DNA of 64,000 nt from Micromonospora lupini (GTDB lineage Bacteria > Actinomycetota > Actinomycetes > Mycobacteriales > Micromonosporaceae), in assembly GCF_026342015.1 (NCBI RefSeq), contig NZ_JAPENL010000001.1:1488001-1552000 (forward strand), given 5' to 3'. Position numbers and translations under genes: made by a program. The notes beneath the pieces were generated by a model. It ran no database searches. It saw only the letters and a program-made list of their open reading frames with translations, and was not told the origin of the DNA. Within the stretch, counting starts at the first letter, position 1. Every line of letters begins with the position of its first letter. Positions 52,498-61,464 of this stretch are shown here, in pieces.

Positions 52498-54183
52498 ATG
52501 CCCACGATCAAGAAACCCCGAACCACGGCTGGTCGCATCGAGCAGGCGTGGTCGGGCAGCCCCGACAAAACGTCATCCACCGACGATTCGGGAGCCGGTG
52601 AATACGGGAAACTGTTCGCCTCCTTCACCGTCGACGCGCAGGGCACTGTCTCGTTGACCGACCTTGCCAACCGGCTGCTCGCGGCGGGGATCTCGGAGGC
52701 TGATCCGCGGCTGGCCCAGGTCTGGGGCGAGCTGCGTCCCGCCGTGGGCGCCGAGGGGCCAGCACGCATCGACCTGACCCGCTTCATCGCACTGTGCAGG
52801 GCGGGCGGCGGCGTCATGGAGAAGTCGCTTCGCGGTGATCTCGTCATTCCGGACTTCGCCGCGCTCCGAACGGAGATCTTCGCGATCTACGAAGGGCTCC
52901 GGGGTGTCGACGAGGGCCAGGTCGCCGACTACATCCCGCAACTGGGCCGCGTCGATCCGGAGAAGTTCGGAATCGCGTTGTGCACCACCGACGGTCAGCG
53001 GCTGGCGCTTGGAGACGCCGAGACTGTCTTCTGCGTCCAGTCGGTCTGCAAACCCATCAACTACTGTCTCGCGCTGGAACAGCACGGCGCCGAGCAGGTC
53101 CACAGGCATGTGGGGCGGGAGCCCAGCGGTCGCGGATTCAACGAGCTGACGCTGAACAGCGAAGGGCTCCCGCACAATCCGATGATCAATTCCGGGGCCA
53201 TCATGTGCTGCTCGCTGCTGCGCCCCAGTTGGGAGATGGCCGACCGCTTCGACCACGTCGCCGAGACGTGGCGCAGGTTGGCCGGTGGCGGGGCGGTCGG
53301 GTTCAACAACGCCGTCTACCTCTCGGAACGCCGCACTGCCGACCGGAACTTCGCCCTCGGCTACTTCATGCGTGAGCACCGTGCCTTCCCGGACGGGACG
53401 GACCTCACCGAGACGCTTGAGTTCTACTTCCAGTGCTGCTCGATCGAGGTCGACGCACGCTCGCTGTCGGTTGTCGCCGCCTCGCTTGCCAACGGCGGCG
53501 TCAATCCCCTCACCAGGGAGCGGATCTTCTCGGCCGACACCGTACGCAAGTGCCTGTCCCTGATGTCGTCGTGCGGGATGTACGACTACTCCGGGGAGTT
53601 CGCCTTCACGATCGGTCTGCCGGCGAAGAGCGGCGTCTCGGGCGGACTCATGATCGTGGTTCCCGGCGTGCTGGGCATCTGCGTCTGGTCGCCGCGCCTC
53701 GACGCGCTGGGCAACTCCGTCCGAGGGGTCGCCTTCTGCGAGGCCCTCGTCAACCGGTTCAACTTCCACGTCTACGACTCCCTGGCCACCGGCGAGGACT
53801 CCGGCAAACGCGACCCGCGGCGCGGGCGCAACGAGGAGGAGGTGGCGTCGACCACGCGGTTGCTGTGGGCCGCCAGCCACGGTGACCTGGAGTACGTCCG
53901 GCTCGCGCTGGCGGCGGGAAAGGACCCCAACTCCGCCGACTACGACAGACGTACGGCGCTGCACCTGGCCGCCTCCGAGGGGAACCTCGACGTGGTCCAG
54001 TACCTCCTGGACCGCGGGGCCGATCCAACCCTGCGGGACCGTTGGGGAGGCACCCCGCTCTACGACGCCGAGCGAGGCGCACACGACCGGGTCGTCACTG
54101 TGCTCACGTCGGCGCTACGCGCTGCGAGTCCGGCAGCGGACACCCACCTCGTGCGAACGGACGCGTCGCTCGCGGCGGTCTGA
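52498..54183 (+). CDS. glsA: glutaminase with N-terminal helical and C-terminal ankyrin domains
   Basis: 561 residues with the animal GLS-like order: an EF-hand-like helical N-terminus (about 35-105: FASFTVDAQGTVSLTDLANRL), a serine-dependent beta-lactamase-fold glutaminase domain (about 115-425) with Ser182-x-x-Lys185 (VQSVCKPINY), LNSEGLPHNPMINSGAI, Tyr in SSCGMYDYSGEFAF and SGVSGGLMIVVPG, then ankyrin repeats (about 445-540: RTALHLAASEGNLDVVQYLLDRGADP). Hydrolyses glutamine to glutamate and ammonia. It is followed by glutamine synthetase and Amt on the same strand. The SD is poor. Confidence 0.93.
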   Translation: MPTIKKPRTTAGRIEQAWSGSPDKTSSTDDSGAGEYGKLFASFTVDAQGTVSLTDLANRLLAAGISEADPRLAQVWGELRPAVGAEGPARIDLTRFIALCRAGGGVMEKSLRGDLVIPDFAALRTEIFAIYEGLRGVDEGQVADYIPQLGRVDPEKFGIALCTTDGQRLALGDAETVFCVQSVCKPINYCLALEQHGAEQVHRHVGREPSGRGFNELTLNSEGLPHNPMINSGAIMCCSLLRPSWEMADRFDHVAETWRRLAGGGAVGFNNAVYLSERRTADRNFALGYFMREHRAFPDGTDLTETLEFYFQCCSIEVDARSLSVVAASLANGGVNPLTRERIFSADTVRKCLSLMSSCGMYDYSGEFAFTIGLPAKSGVSGGLMIVVPGVLGICVWSPRLDALGNSVRGVAFCEALVNRFNFHVYDSLATGEDSGKRDPRRGRNEEEVASTTRLLWAASHGDLEYVRLALAAGKDPNSADYDRRTALHLAASEGNLDVVQYLLDRGADPTLRDRWGGTPLYDAERGAHDRVVTVLTSALRAASPAADTHLVRTDASLAAV

Positions 54184-54248
54184 GCCCGGCACTCGTCCGA
54201 ACACGATTTCGACTGGCCATCCGGCCCGAACACAGGAGAAAGAGACAC

Positions 54249-55268
54249 ATGGCGTACAAGGCTGAATACATCTGGATCGACGGCACCGAGCCGACAGCGA
54301 AGCTTCGGTCGAAGACGAAGATCATCGCCGACGGCGTCGAGCCGGGTACCTGGGGCTTCGACGGCTCCAGCACCAACCAGGCCGAGGGCCGCAGCTCCGA
54401 CCGGGTCCTGGAGCCGGTCGCCACGTACCCCGACCCGATCCGCGGTGGGGCGCACCTGCTGGTGCTGTGCGAGGTGTTCAACATCGACGGCACCCCGCAC
54501 GAGTCGAACGCCCGGGCCCTGCTGCGCCCGGTGGCCGACCGGTTCGCGGCCCAGCAGCCCCTGTTCGGCATCGAGCAGGAGTACACGTTCTTCCAGGGCT
54601 CCCGCCCGCTGGGCTTCCCCGACGGTGGCTACCCGGCCCCGCAGGGTGGCTACTACTGCGGTGTCGGCGCGGACGAGATCTATGGCCGCGGCGTGGTCGA
54701 GAAGCACCTGGACAACTGCCTGGCCGCCGGCCTGACCATCTCCGGCATCAACGCCGAGGTCATGCCCGGCCAGTGGGAGTTCCAGGTCGGCCCCCTGTCG
54801 CCGCTGGAGGTCGCCGACCAGCTCTGGATCGCCCGTTGGCTGCTGCACCGCACGGCCGAGGACTACGGCATCTCGGCCACCCTGGAGCCCAAGCCCGCAC
54901 GGGGTGACTGGAACGGCGCCGGCGCCCACACCAACTTCTCCACCGGCGCGATGCGCGAGAACTACGCGGCGATCATCGAGGCCTGCGAGTCCCTCGGCCG
55001 GGGCGACAAGCCCCTGAAGCACATCCGCAGCTACGGCGCCGGCGTCGAGGCCCGCCTTACCGGCGCCCACGAGACGGCGCCCTGGAGCGAGTACAGCTAC
55101 GGCGTCTCCGACCGTGGCGCCTCCGTCCGCATCCCGTGGCAGGTGGAGATCGACAAGAAGGGCTACATCGAGGACCGTCGACCGAATGCCAACGTCGACC
55201 CGTACACCGTCACCCGGCTCATCGTCGACACCTGCTGCACCGCCTTGGAGGCGGCGGACCTCGCCTGA
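54249..55268 (+). CDS. glnII: glutamine synthetase, eukaryotic-like type II
   Basis: 339 residues, the length of GSII (GSI is about 470). Signatures: EYIWIDGTEPTAKLRSKTKI, WGFDGSSTNQAEGRSSD, ATP/metal-site FGIEQEYTFFQ, NAEVMPGQWEFQVGP and GAGAHTNFST. Not subject to the GSI adenylylation site. AGGAG lies about ten bases upstream of ATG 54249. Assimilates ammonia into glutamine. Lies 65 bases after glutaminase and 80 bases before Amt, so the three probably form a nitrogen module. Confidence 0.95.
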   Translation: MAYKAEYIWIDGTEPTAKLRSKTKIIADGVEPGTWGFDGSSTNQAEGRSSDRVLEPVATYPDPIRGGAHLLVLCEVFNIDGTPHESNARALLRPVADRFAAQQPLFGIEQEYTFFQGSRPLGFPDGGYPAPQGGYYCGVGADEIYGRGVVEKHLDNCLAAGLTISGINAEVMPGQWEFQVGPLSPLEVADQLWIARWLLHRTAEDYGISATLEPKPARGDWNGAGAHTNFSTGAMRENYAAIIEACESLGRGDKPLKHIRSYGAGVEARLTGAHETAPWSEYSYGVSDRGASVRIPWQVEIDKKGYIEDRRPNANVDPYTVTRLIVDTCCTALEAADLA

Positions 55269-55348
55269 GGCACCGGCCCCTCCTCTTGTACGAAACCCAA
55301 CCGCCGCCGCTGTGACGCGGTGGCGCTCAACACGTGGAGTGCACATCG

Positions 55349-56668
55349 ATGCCCGAAGGCTTCGACGCGGGTGACACCGCATTCGTCCTGACCAGCGCCG
55401 CGCTGGTCATGCTGATGACCCCGGGACTGGCGTTCTTCTACGGCGGCATGGTGCGCGCGAAGAGCGTTGTCAACATGCTGCTGATGAGCTTCGTCAGCCT
55501 GGGCATCGTCAGCGTTCTCTGGGTGGCCTACGGATACTCGCTCGCCTTCGGCGAGGACGTGGGTGGGCGCGGACTTGTCGGTGACCTGTCAAACGTGGGC
55601 ATGGGCGGAATCTCCGACACCACGTTGACCGGCAGCGTTCCGGTGCTTGCCTTCGCGGTCTTCCAGATGATGTTCGCTGTCATCACGCCGGCGCTGATCA
55701 GCGGGGCGATCGCCGACCGCGCCAGGTTCGGCGCGTGGATGCTGTTCGTCGCCCTCTGGGTGACAGTTGTCTACTTCCCGGTGGCCCACTGGGTCTGGCA
55801 GTCCGACGGCTGGATCTACAGGCTCGGCGTCAAGGACTTCGCCGGAGGCACTGCGGTCCACATCAACGCGGGCATGGCCGCCCTCGGTGCGCTACTGGTG
55901 CTCGGCAATCGGGTCGGCTTCCGGCGGGAGTCGATGCGGGCGCACAGCCTGCCCCTCGTGATGCTCGGCTCGGGCCTGCTCTGGTTCGGCTGGTTCGGAT
56001 TCAACGCCGGATCGGCCCTCGCCGCGAACGGCACCGCAAGTGTCGCCTTCATGAACACGCAGGTGGCGGCCGGCGCCGGTCTGATCGGCTGGCTTCTGTG
56101 GGAGCGGGTCCGCAAGGGCGGTTTCACCTCGCTTGGCGCCGCCTCGGGAGCGGTCGCCGGCCTGGTGGCCATCACCCCGGCCTGCGCGGTCGTGAACGTC
56201 TGGGGTGCGATCGCCATCGGTGTCATCGCCGGCGTCGGCTGCGCCTGGGCCGTCAGCCTGAAGGACCGGTTCGGCTACGACGACTCGCTCGACGTCGTGG
56301 CTGTGCACGCGGTCGGCGGTGTCGTCGGCACCCTCCTCATCGGGGTCTTCGACGTGACAGACGGCCTCGTGGCAGGTGCTGGCGCGGGCCAGTTGCTGAA
56401 GCAGGCGATCGGCGCCGTCGCCGTCGCGGCGTACTCCCTGGCGCTGACGTGGCTGCTGGTCAAGATCATTGATGTGACCATCGGTTTCCGGGTGACGCGT
56501 TCGGACGAGGTCACCGGGATCGACCAGATCCTGCACACCGAGAACGCCTACGACTTCGCCACGAGGGAGGCGGACACCGTTCCGGCCGGCACGATCGGCA
56601 CCTGGTCGCACTCCCCGACCGCCCGACACCAGAGTGTCGGTGACTCCACCGGGCCGTCGGCCCGCTGA
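55349..56668 (+). CDS. amt: ammonium transporter (Amt/MEP/Rh)
   Basis: 439 residues with about 11 helices. Family signatures: TPGLAFFYGGMVRAKSVVNMLL, first pore His in GGTAVHINAGMAALG, LLWFGWFGFNAGSALA, and second pore His in DVVAVHAVGGVVGTLL. A cytoplasmic C-terminal tail of about 55 residues (GIDQILHTENAYDF) is the PII-responsive region in other Amt proteins. No glnK/PII gene follows. Last gene of the nitrogen module, ended by a hairpin. Confidence 0.95.
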   Translation: MPEGFDAGDTAFVLTSAALVMLMTPGLAFFYGGMVRAKSVVNMLLMSFVSLGIVSVLWVAYGYSLAFGEDVGGRGLVGDLSNVGMGGISDTTLTGSVPVLAFAVFQMMFAVITPALISGAIADRARFGAWMLFVALWVTVVYFPVAHWVWQSDGWIYRLGVKDFAGGTAVHINAGMAALGALLVLGNRVGFRRESMRAHSLPLVMLGSGLLWFGWFGFNAGSALAANGTASVAFMNTQVAAGAGLIGWLLWERVRKGGFTSLGAASGAVAGLVAITPACAVVNVWGAIAIGVIAGVGCAWAVSLKDRFGYDDSLDVVAVHAVGGVVGTLLIGVFDVTDGLVAGAGAGQLLKQAIGAVAVAAYSLALTWLLVKIIDVTIGFRVTRSDEVTGIDQILHTENAYDFATREADTVPAGTIGTWSHSPTARHQSVGDSTGPSAR

Positions 56669-56699
56669 GCGGCCGCGTCGAAGCTCTGCCGCCGCAGAG

Positions 56700-56735
56700 C
56701 CGGACCGGGAGGGTGGGCCGTCCCTCCCGGTCCGG
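56700..56735 (+). terminator. terminator of glutaminase-glnII-amt module
   Basis: Perfect 14-bp stem (56700-56713 / 56722-56735) with an 8-base loop, 31 bases after the amt stop. Confidence 0.7.
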
Positions 56736-56888
56736 CGGCGCACACACTCACCGGGGGCGCTATGCCCGTCCGGCGTCGAGGGTGAGGTTGACGCCGTTGG
56801 CCGCCGGGTTCTCGGGCCGGAACAGGCATCAGTCGACGATGTGCCGCGTTCTCGGAACGGCCTTCGTTACCAGCCTTGGAGTAGATTC

Positions 56889-57380
56889 GTGCCGCAGGGT
56901 TTCCTCGTCGAGAGTCAGCACGACAACGTGGACGTGCTGACAGCCGCCGGGCGCCGACTGCACCTTCGCCGCGCCACTCTCACCGATCTTGAGGCGGTCA
57001 ACCACCTGCACCGCTGGGAATGCTCCGCGAAGAGCCGCAGGGCCCGCTACCACGCATCGCGAGACCGGATCCGCCACGCCGAGTGGCGGCACCTGATCGA
57101 CCCTGATCGCGGCTACACGTTCCTCATCGCCTGCCCGCAGTGGCCGGGGCCGATCGGTCTCGCACACCTGTTGTGGCAGGACGGCGGCCCGCCGGAGATC
57201 GCACTGTTGATCGCTGACGCATGGCAGGGCCGTGGAGTCGGCACCGCGGTGGCCCGGCACGTGGTCGGCCTCGCCGTCGCACACGGCCACTCCGTGCAAC
57301 AAGCCCGTATCAGGTCGGAAAACGCTCCGGCCATCCGCCTGGCGAATCGCTTCCGCGCCATCATCGACGACGCGGCCTGA
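56889..57380 (+). CDS. GNAT-family N-acetyltransferase
   Basis: 163 residues from GTG 56889 with GGAG seven bases upstream. GNAT fold: RRLHLRRATLTDLEAVNHLH at the start, YTFLIACPQWPGPIGLAHLLW, acetyl-CoA site ADAWQGRGVGTAVARHVV and ARIRSENAPAIRLANRF. Substrate unknown. Isolated between the amt terminator and a doubtful small ORF. Confidence 0.85.
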   Translation: MPQGFLVESQHDNVDVLTAAGRRLHLRRATLTDLEAVNHLHRWECSAKSRRARYHASRDRIRHAEWRHLIDPDRGYTFLIACPQWPGPIGLAHLLWQDGGPPEIALLIADAWQGRGVGTAVARHVVGLAVAHGHSVQQARIRSENAPAIRLANRFRAIIDDAA

Positions 57381-57396
57381 CACCGCACCGACAGTG

Positions 57397-57537
57397 ATGT
57401 GGGCGGCCGGGCAAGCGGGCACGCTTGTCGCGATGCTCGGCTACGGCCTGCTCGCCGACCAGCTCGAGATGCGGGCGGCGGCCCGTCCGATCCCACTCAC
57501 CATCGGCGTCAGCTTCATCGGTGAGCGCTGGCCGTGA
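57397..57537 (+). CDS. doubtful 46-residue hydrophobic ORF
   Basis: ATG 57397, 16 bases after the GNAT stop and without an SD. The short product (AGQAGTLVAMLGYGLLADQL, then PIPLTIGVSFIGERWP) could be a small membrane peptide or the remnant of a longer membrane protein. No family recognised; it may be noise. Confidence 0.25.
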   Translation: MWAAGQAGTLVAMLGYGLLADQLEMRAAARPIPLTIGVSFIGERWP

Positions 57538-57624
57538 CCCGTCGGGGCATCGACCTACGGGTGCCGTTCGCACCCGAACGCCGATGACGACAGCACGCCA
57601 CCGGGCACCGGGACGGGCCAGCGC

Positions 57625-58062
57625 TCAGCTCTCGACCCAACCGTGCGATCTGGCGTGGTCGACCAGCGACTGCCGGATCGCGGCGATCTGGGCCCCGGTC
57701 AGCGTCGGCACCCGCTCGATCAGCAACTCCGTCACCTCGTAGGTGAACTCGCGGGGCGACAGGACGTCACACATCCCGTCATCCTCACCGGTCTGCCCGG
57801 TCCGCGTCGGCACGATGTCCGGTGCCCGTTCCGGCCGGGAGACCGCGACCGGATCGACGATCCGCAGGGCCGCCACCTTCAGACCACGGTCGCCGGCCTC
57901 CACCTCGTACTCGACCCGCATGCCGGGATGCACCAGATGCCGTTGCTCGCCGAAGTCGTTGGCGTGGACGAAAATGTCCTCGCCGCCCTTCGCTGGCGCG
58001 ATGAAACCGTAACCACGTGTCTCGTCGAACCGGATGACCTTACCTACCGCCCACACAGCCAC
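57625..58062 (-). CDS. cold-shock-domain protein with C-terminal extension
   Basis: About 145 residues from GTG 58062 (GGGAG six bases upstream; several adjacent GTGs are possible). Residues 5-70 are a cold-shock OB fold: VGKVIRFDETRGYGFIAP (RNP1) and GGEDIFVHAND (RNP2). A further 75 residues, longer than classical CspA, end in a helical segment (ELLIERVPTLTGAQIAAIRQ). Actinobacteria have such extended CSD proteins. Binds single-stranded RNA or DNA. Confidence 0.88.
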   Translation of the reverse strand: MAVWAVGKVIRFDETRGYGFIAPAKGGEDIFVHANDFGEQRHLVHPGMRVEYEVEAGDRGLKVAALRIVDPVAVSRPERAPDIVPTRTGQTGEDDGMCDVLSPREFTYEVTELLIERVPTLTGAQIAAIRQSLVDHARSHGWVES

Positions 58063-58303
58063 CACCCACTCCCACCACTCAACCAGGATCTCGACAGCTT
58101 CCACACACTGCCCGACAACGGTACCGAACACGTCGTGACAGGGGTTCCACGATCGCCGGGCCGACCGTTCCGGGGACTGCCCGCGCGGCGGGTCTGCAGC
58201 TCACCGCGAGGGTGGGCTCCCGTGACCAGCACACGCTCGCATGGCGACCCGCGCGGCGTGTTCGGTCAGAGCCACGCCGAGCTGGCATGCCCAGCGCGGT
58301 GGC

Positions 58304-58334
58304 TTGACCTCAAGCTCGGGTGAGGTCCTAACCT
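58304..58334 (+). promoter_or_regulatory. MerR-type promoter with 19-bp spacer
   Basis: TTGACC (58304-58309) and TAACCT (58329-58334) are 19 bases apart, and the spacer region holds the inverted repeat GACCTCA-8 bases-TGAGGTC (58306-58327). Overlong spacer plus central dyad is the hallmark of MerR-family activated promoters, and the arms resemble SoxR-like sites. It lies 20 bases upstream of the ABC exporter gene. No MerR gene is in the window. Confidence 0.75.
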
Positions 58335-58348
58335 CCGGTATCGGAGGT
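58331..58348 (+). repeat. short palindrome overlapping SD of ABC gene
   Basis: ACCTCCG-4 bases-CGGAGGT. The right arm is the SD of the exporter gene and the left arm overlaps the -10 box. If the mRNA started upstream of 58331 it could hide the ribosome site. Confidence 0.4.
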
Positions 58349-58353
58349 GAGGC

Positions 58354-60246
58354 ATGAGCATGGAATTTACCGCGTGGACGTCTCTGCACCACGCGATGAA
58401 CGCGCAGGAAGAACGACCGCTGTCCCGTGTCACCCTGAAGCGCGTCGCGGGGTTCGCGCGGCCGCACCGGGCCCTGATCATCAGGTTCCTGCTGTTGAGT
58501 GTGGTGACGGCGGTCCTCACGGTGGCGGCACCGGTCCTCGCCGGACGGGTGGTGGAGGCGATCGTCGACGGCGCCGACAGCGGCGTCGTCATCCGGTTGG
58601 CGGTGCTGATCGCCGTGATCGCCCTGGCCGAAGCCGGCCTGGGTCTGGTGACGCGGTTCCTGTCCGCCAGCATCGGTGAGGGGCTCATCGTGCAACTGCG
58701 GACGGCCGTCTTCGACCACGTCCAACGCATGCCGGTGGCGTTCTTCACCCGGACGCGCACCGGTGCGCTTGTCAGCCGCCTGAACAACGACGTGATCGGC
58801 GCGCAGCGGGCCTTCAGCGACACCCTGTCCGGGGTCGTCGGCAACGCTGTCACCCTGGCGCTGACGCTTGCGGTGATGCTCAGTTTCTCGTGGCAGATCA
58901 CGGTGCTGGTGCTCGTGCTGCTGCCCGTCTTCGTCCTCCCGGCGCGCCGGATGGGTTCGAAGCTCGCCCAGCTGCAGCGTGAGGCGGCCGAACACAACGC
59001 GGCCATGAGCACACGGATGACCGAACGTTTCTCCGCGCCCGGCGCGACCCTGGTCAAGCTGTACGGGCGGCCGGCCGAGGAGTCGGCCGAGTTCGCGGCA
59101 CGGGCGCGTCGGGTGCGGGACATCGGCATCCGTGCCGCCATGCTCCAGTGGGTCTTCATCACCGCGCTCACCGTCGTCGGCTCGCTGGCGCTGGCGCTGG
59201 TCTACGGGCTGGGTGGTCTCTACGCCCTCCGGGGCAGCCTCGATGCCGGGACCGTGGTTGCCCTCGCGCTGTTGCTGTCGCGCCTCTACGCGCCGTTGAC
59301 CTCGCTGGCGAGCGCTCGGGTGGAGGTGATGAGCGCGCTGGTGAGCTTCGAGCGGGTGTTCGAGGTTCTCGACCTCAAGCCGCTGATCCTCGACCGGCCC
59401 GACGCGCGTCCGCTTCCCGACGGGCCGGTCGCCGTGGAGTTCGACAAGGTCCGGTTCGGCTACCCCTCGGCGGACAAGGTGTCGCTCGCGTCCCTGGAGG
59501 ACGTGGTGAAGCTCGATGCCCGCGGCGGCGAGGAGGTGCTGCACGGGGTGTCGTTCCGCGCCGAGGCGGGGCAGATGGTCGCCCTCGTCGGCTCCTCCGG
59601 GGCGGGCAAGTCGACGATCGCGCAGCTCCTCCCCCGCCTCTACGACGTCGAGGACGGCGCGGTGACGCTCGCCGACGTCGACGTACGCGACCTGTCGGCC
59701 GAGGCGATCCGGACCGCGCTGGGCGTGGTCACCCAGGACGGGCATCTCTTCCACGAGAGCATCCGCGCCAACCTGGCGTTCGCTCAGCCGGACGCGACGG
59801 AGGACGAGATGTGGGAGGTGCTTCGGCGGGCCCGCCTCGACGACCTGATCCGCTCACTTCCCGATGGGCTCGACACGGTCGTCGGTGAACGCGGGTACCG
59901 GCTGTCGGGCGGGGAACGGCAACGCCTCACCATCGCCCGGCTGTTGCTGGCCCGTCCGCGCGTGGTCATCCTCGACGAGGCCACCGCACACCTCGACTCC
60001 ACCTCCGAGGCGGCGGTTCAGGAGGCCCTCGCCGAAGCCCTGACCGGCCGGACGAGTGTCGTCATCGCGCACCGGCTCTCCACCATCCGTGCGGCGGACC
60101 AGATCCTCGTCGTCGAGGACGGTCGCATCGTCGAGCGTGGGCGACACGGCGACCTGCTCGCCGCCGGTGGCCGGTATCAGGAGTTGTACCGCACCCAGTT
60201 CGACCAGGCCCAGCCGACGGTGCAGGAGCAACGCGTCGCCGTCTGA
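58354..60246 (+). CDS. ABC exporter, fused membrane and ATPase domains
   Basis: 630 residues. An ABC type 1 membrane domain with six helices (about 40-330) and a C-terminal ATPase with Walker A GSSGAGKST, signature LSGGERQRLTIARLL, Walker B VVILDEAT and H-loop IAHRLSTIRAAD. Works as a homo- or heterodimer; drugs, lipids or peptides are typical substrates. Strong SD GGAGGTGAGG. The MerR-type promoter upstream predicts induction by a small toxic molecule or redox signal. Downstream hairpin at 60260-60301. Confidence 0.94.
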   Translation: MSMEFTAWTSLHHAMNAQEERPLSRVTLKRVAGFARPHRALIIRFLLLSVVTAVLTVAAPVLAGRVVEAIVDGADSGVVIRLAVLIAVIALAEAGLGLVTRFLSASIGEGLIVQLRTAVFDHVQRMPVAFFTRTRTGALVSRLNNDVIGAQRAFSDTLSGVVGNAVTLALTLAVMLSFSWQITVLVLVLLPVFVLPARRMGSKLAQLQREAAEHNAAMSTRMTERFSAPGATLVKLYGRPAEESAEFAARARRVRDIGIRAAMLQWVFITALTVVGSLALALVYGLGGLYALRGSLDAGTVVALALLLSRLYAPLTSLASARVEVMSALVSFERVFEVLDLKPLILDRPDARPLPDGPVAVEFDKVRFGYPSADKVSLASLEDVVKLDARGGEEVLHGVSFRAEAGQMVALVGSSGAGKSTIAQLLPRLYDVEDGAVTLADVDVRDLSAEAIRTALGVVTQDGHLFHESIRANLAFAQPDATEDEMWEVLRRARLDDLIRSLPDGLDTVVGERGYRLSGGERQRLTIARLLLARPRVVILDEATAHLDSTSEAAVQEALAEALTGRTSVVIAHRLSTIRAADQILVVEDGRIVERGRHGDLLAAGGRYQELYRTQFDQAQPTVQEQRVAV

Positions 60247-60259
60247 GGCCGCGACCAGA

Positions 60260-60301
60260 GCCGCCGCCCGCCTTGGGGGGATCCCCGTGCCGGGCGGCGG
60301 C
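60260..60301. terminator. nested hairpin between convergent genes
   Basis: Outer perfect 11-bp stem (60260-60270 / 60291-60301) enclosing the self-complementary GGGGATCCCC (60277-60286), between the ABC exporter and the PepSY gene. Confidence 0.6.
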
Positions 60302-60310
60302 ACCTGGTGG

Positions 60311-60796
60311 TCAGTCGTCGTCGTTGTCGTCGTCGATCGGCTCCTGCTCGGCCTTCACCACCGAGCCGTTGTCCCGGTCGACGTCCACCTCGTGCTCGGT
60401 GTCGCCGGCGATGATCTCGACGCTCCACACCGGCCGGCCGTTCTCCTGCTCGGCCTCGACCTCGACGATCTGGCCGCCACCGGCCCTGGCGAGCGCGATC
60501 TCACCGGCGCGCTTCTCGTCGACCGCGCTGCCCGTCGGTGCGGCGCCGATCGACGGCGTGCCGCTCGACGGCGTACCCGATGGGGTGCTTGCCGACGGCG
60601 TGCCGCTGGTGCCCGGCGCGGCGGTGGTGGCGCTGTCGTCCGGCGCGTCCGTGCCCGTCGGGGCAACGGTCGCCGCGGCGAGCGCCGTGTCGCCGGTCCG
60701 CGTGTCGTTCGCGGCGGCGACGCCCAGCGCGACCCCGGCCACCGCCAGCACCGCCGAGCCGCCGACCGTAGCCAGAAGCAGATTGGTGCGCTTCAT
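60311..60796 (-). CDS. secreted/anchored PepSY-domain protein
   Basis: 161 residues from ATG 60796 (GTG 60808 possible). An N-terminal hydrophobic segment (LLLATVGGSAVLAVAGVALG) is followed by a long Ser/Thr/Pro/Gly linker. A single C-terminal PepSY-like unit follows (AGEIALARAGGGQIVEVEAEQENGRPVWSVEI, VDVDRDNGSVV), ending in an acidic DDDNDDD tail. PepSY units are thought to modulate extracellular proteases or sensors. Often co-regulated with two-component systems; here it stands alone. Confidence 0.85.
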   Translation of the reverse strand: MKRTNLLLATVGGSAVLAVAGVALGVAAANDTRTGDTALAAATVAPTGTDAPDDSATTAAPGTSGTPSASTPSGTPSSGTPSIGAAPTGSAVDEKRAGEIALARAGGGQIVEVEAEQENGRPVWSVEIIAGDTEHEVDVDRDNGSVVKAEQEPIDDDNDDD

Positions 60797-60926
60797 CGTG
60801 GTGTCCACCTCTCCTCGGTTGTCGACTCCGAGGATCGGCTGAACGGGGATAGCGCAGCGCTGTCCAAACGCTAAGGCCGGGTTAAGCCCGCGCCGAGCCC
60901 CGGAACTCCGCGTTGGCCGGACGTGG

Positions 60927-61406
60927 TCAGAGCACCATCTTCATGAAGACGTCGGCGCGGGCGTACGGCGGCAGCGGGATCTGTTCCGGACCGACGTGCT
61001 GGAAGCCGGCAGTTTCGTAGAGGTGCACGGCGTCGGCAAGCTTGGTGTTACTGCCCAGGAACAGGGTTGTCGCGCCGAGTTGGCGGGCGCGCTCGATCGC
61101 CGCCTCGATGAGCTGACGGCCGAGACCCCTGCCGCGCGCCGACGGGAGCACGGTCATCTTCGACAGTTCGAAGACGTCGTCCGAGCTGCGGACCAGTGCG
61201 ACACAGCCGATGATCTCCCCGCCGTCGCGGACGATGAGCACGTCGCCACCCGGCTCGACGATGGCGGCGAACGGGTCGTTGAGCGTCTTGCGGTCCGACT
61301 CCTCGATGGTGAAGAAGTGGGAGATCCATTCTTCGTTGAGCGTCCGGAAGGCTTCGGCCTCCGCAGCGGTCGTCATGGACGTGATGGTCAGCGTGCTCGG
61401 CTTCAT
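60927..61406 (-). CDS. GNAT-family N-acetyltransferase
   Basis: 159 residues from ATG 61406. A compact GNAT: AEAFRTLNEEWISHFFTIEESD, VRDGGEIIGCVALV, FELSKMTVLPSARGRGLGRQLIEAAIERARQLG (acetyl-CoA loop RGRGLG) and YETAGFQHVGPE. Divergent from a LysR gene with a 70-base spacer, so probably its target. Confidence 0.9.
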   Translation of the reverse strand: MKPSTLTITSMTTAAEAEAFRTLNEEWISHFFTIEESDRKTLNDPFAAIVEPGGDVLIVRDGGEIIGCVALVRSSDDVFELSKMTVLPSARGRGLGRQLIEAAIERARQLGATTLFLGSNTKLADAVHLYETAGFQHVGPEQIPLPPYARADVFMKMVL

Positions 61407-61464
61407 GGTGGGATTCTCCGGCCACCGCCATTCGAACGTCCAATATCTTGTTCGGGGTCATCCG

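Noticed and set aside
57643-58323. Long plus-strand open frame opposite the cold-shock gene
   Set aside because: It mirrors the cold-shock gene, has low-complexity shadow-type composition, and no SD or family pattern. The minus-strand frame has clear RNP motifs.
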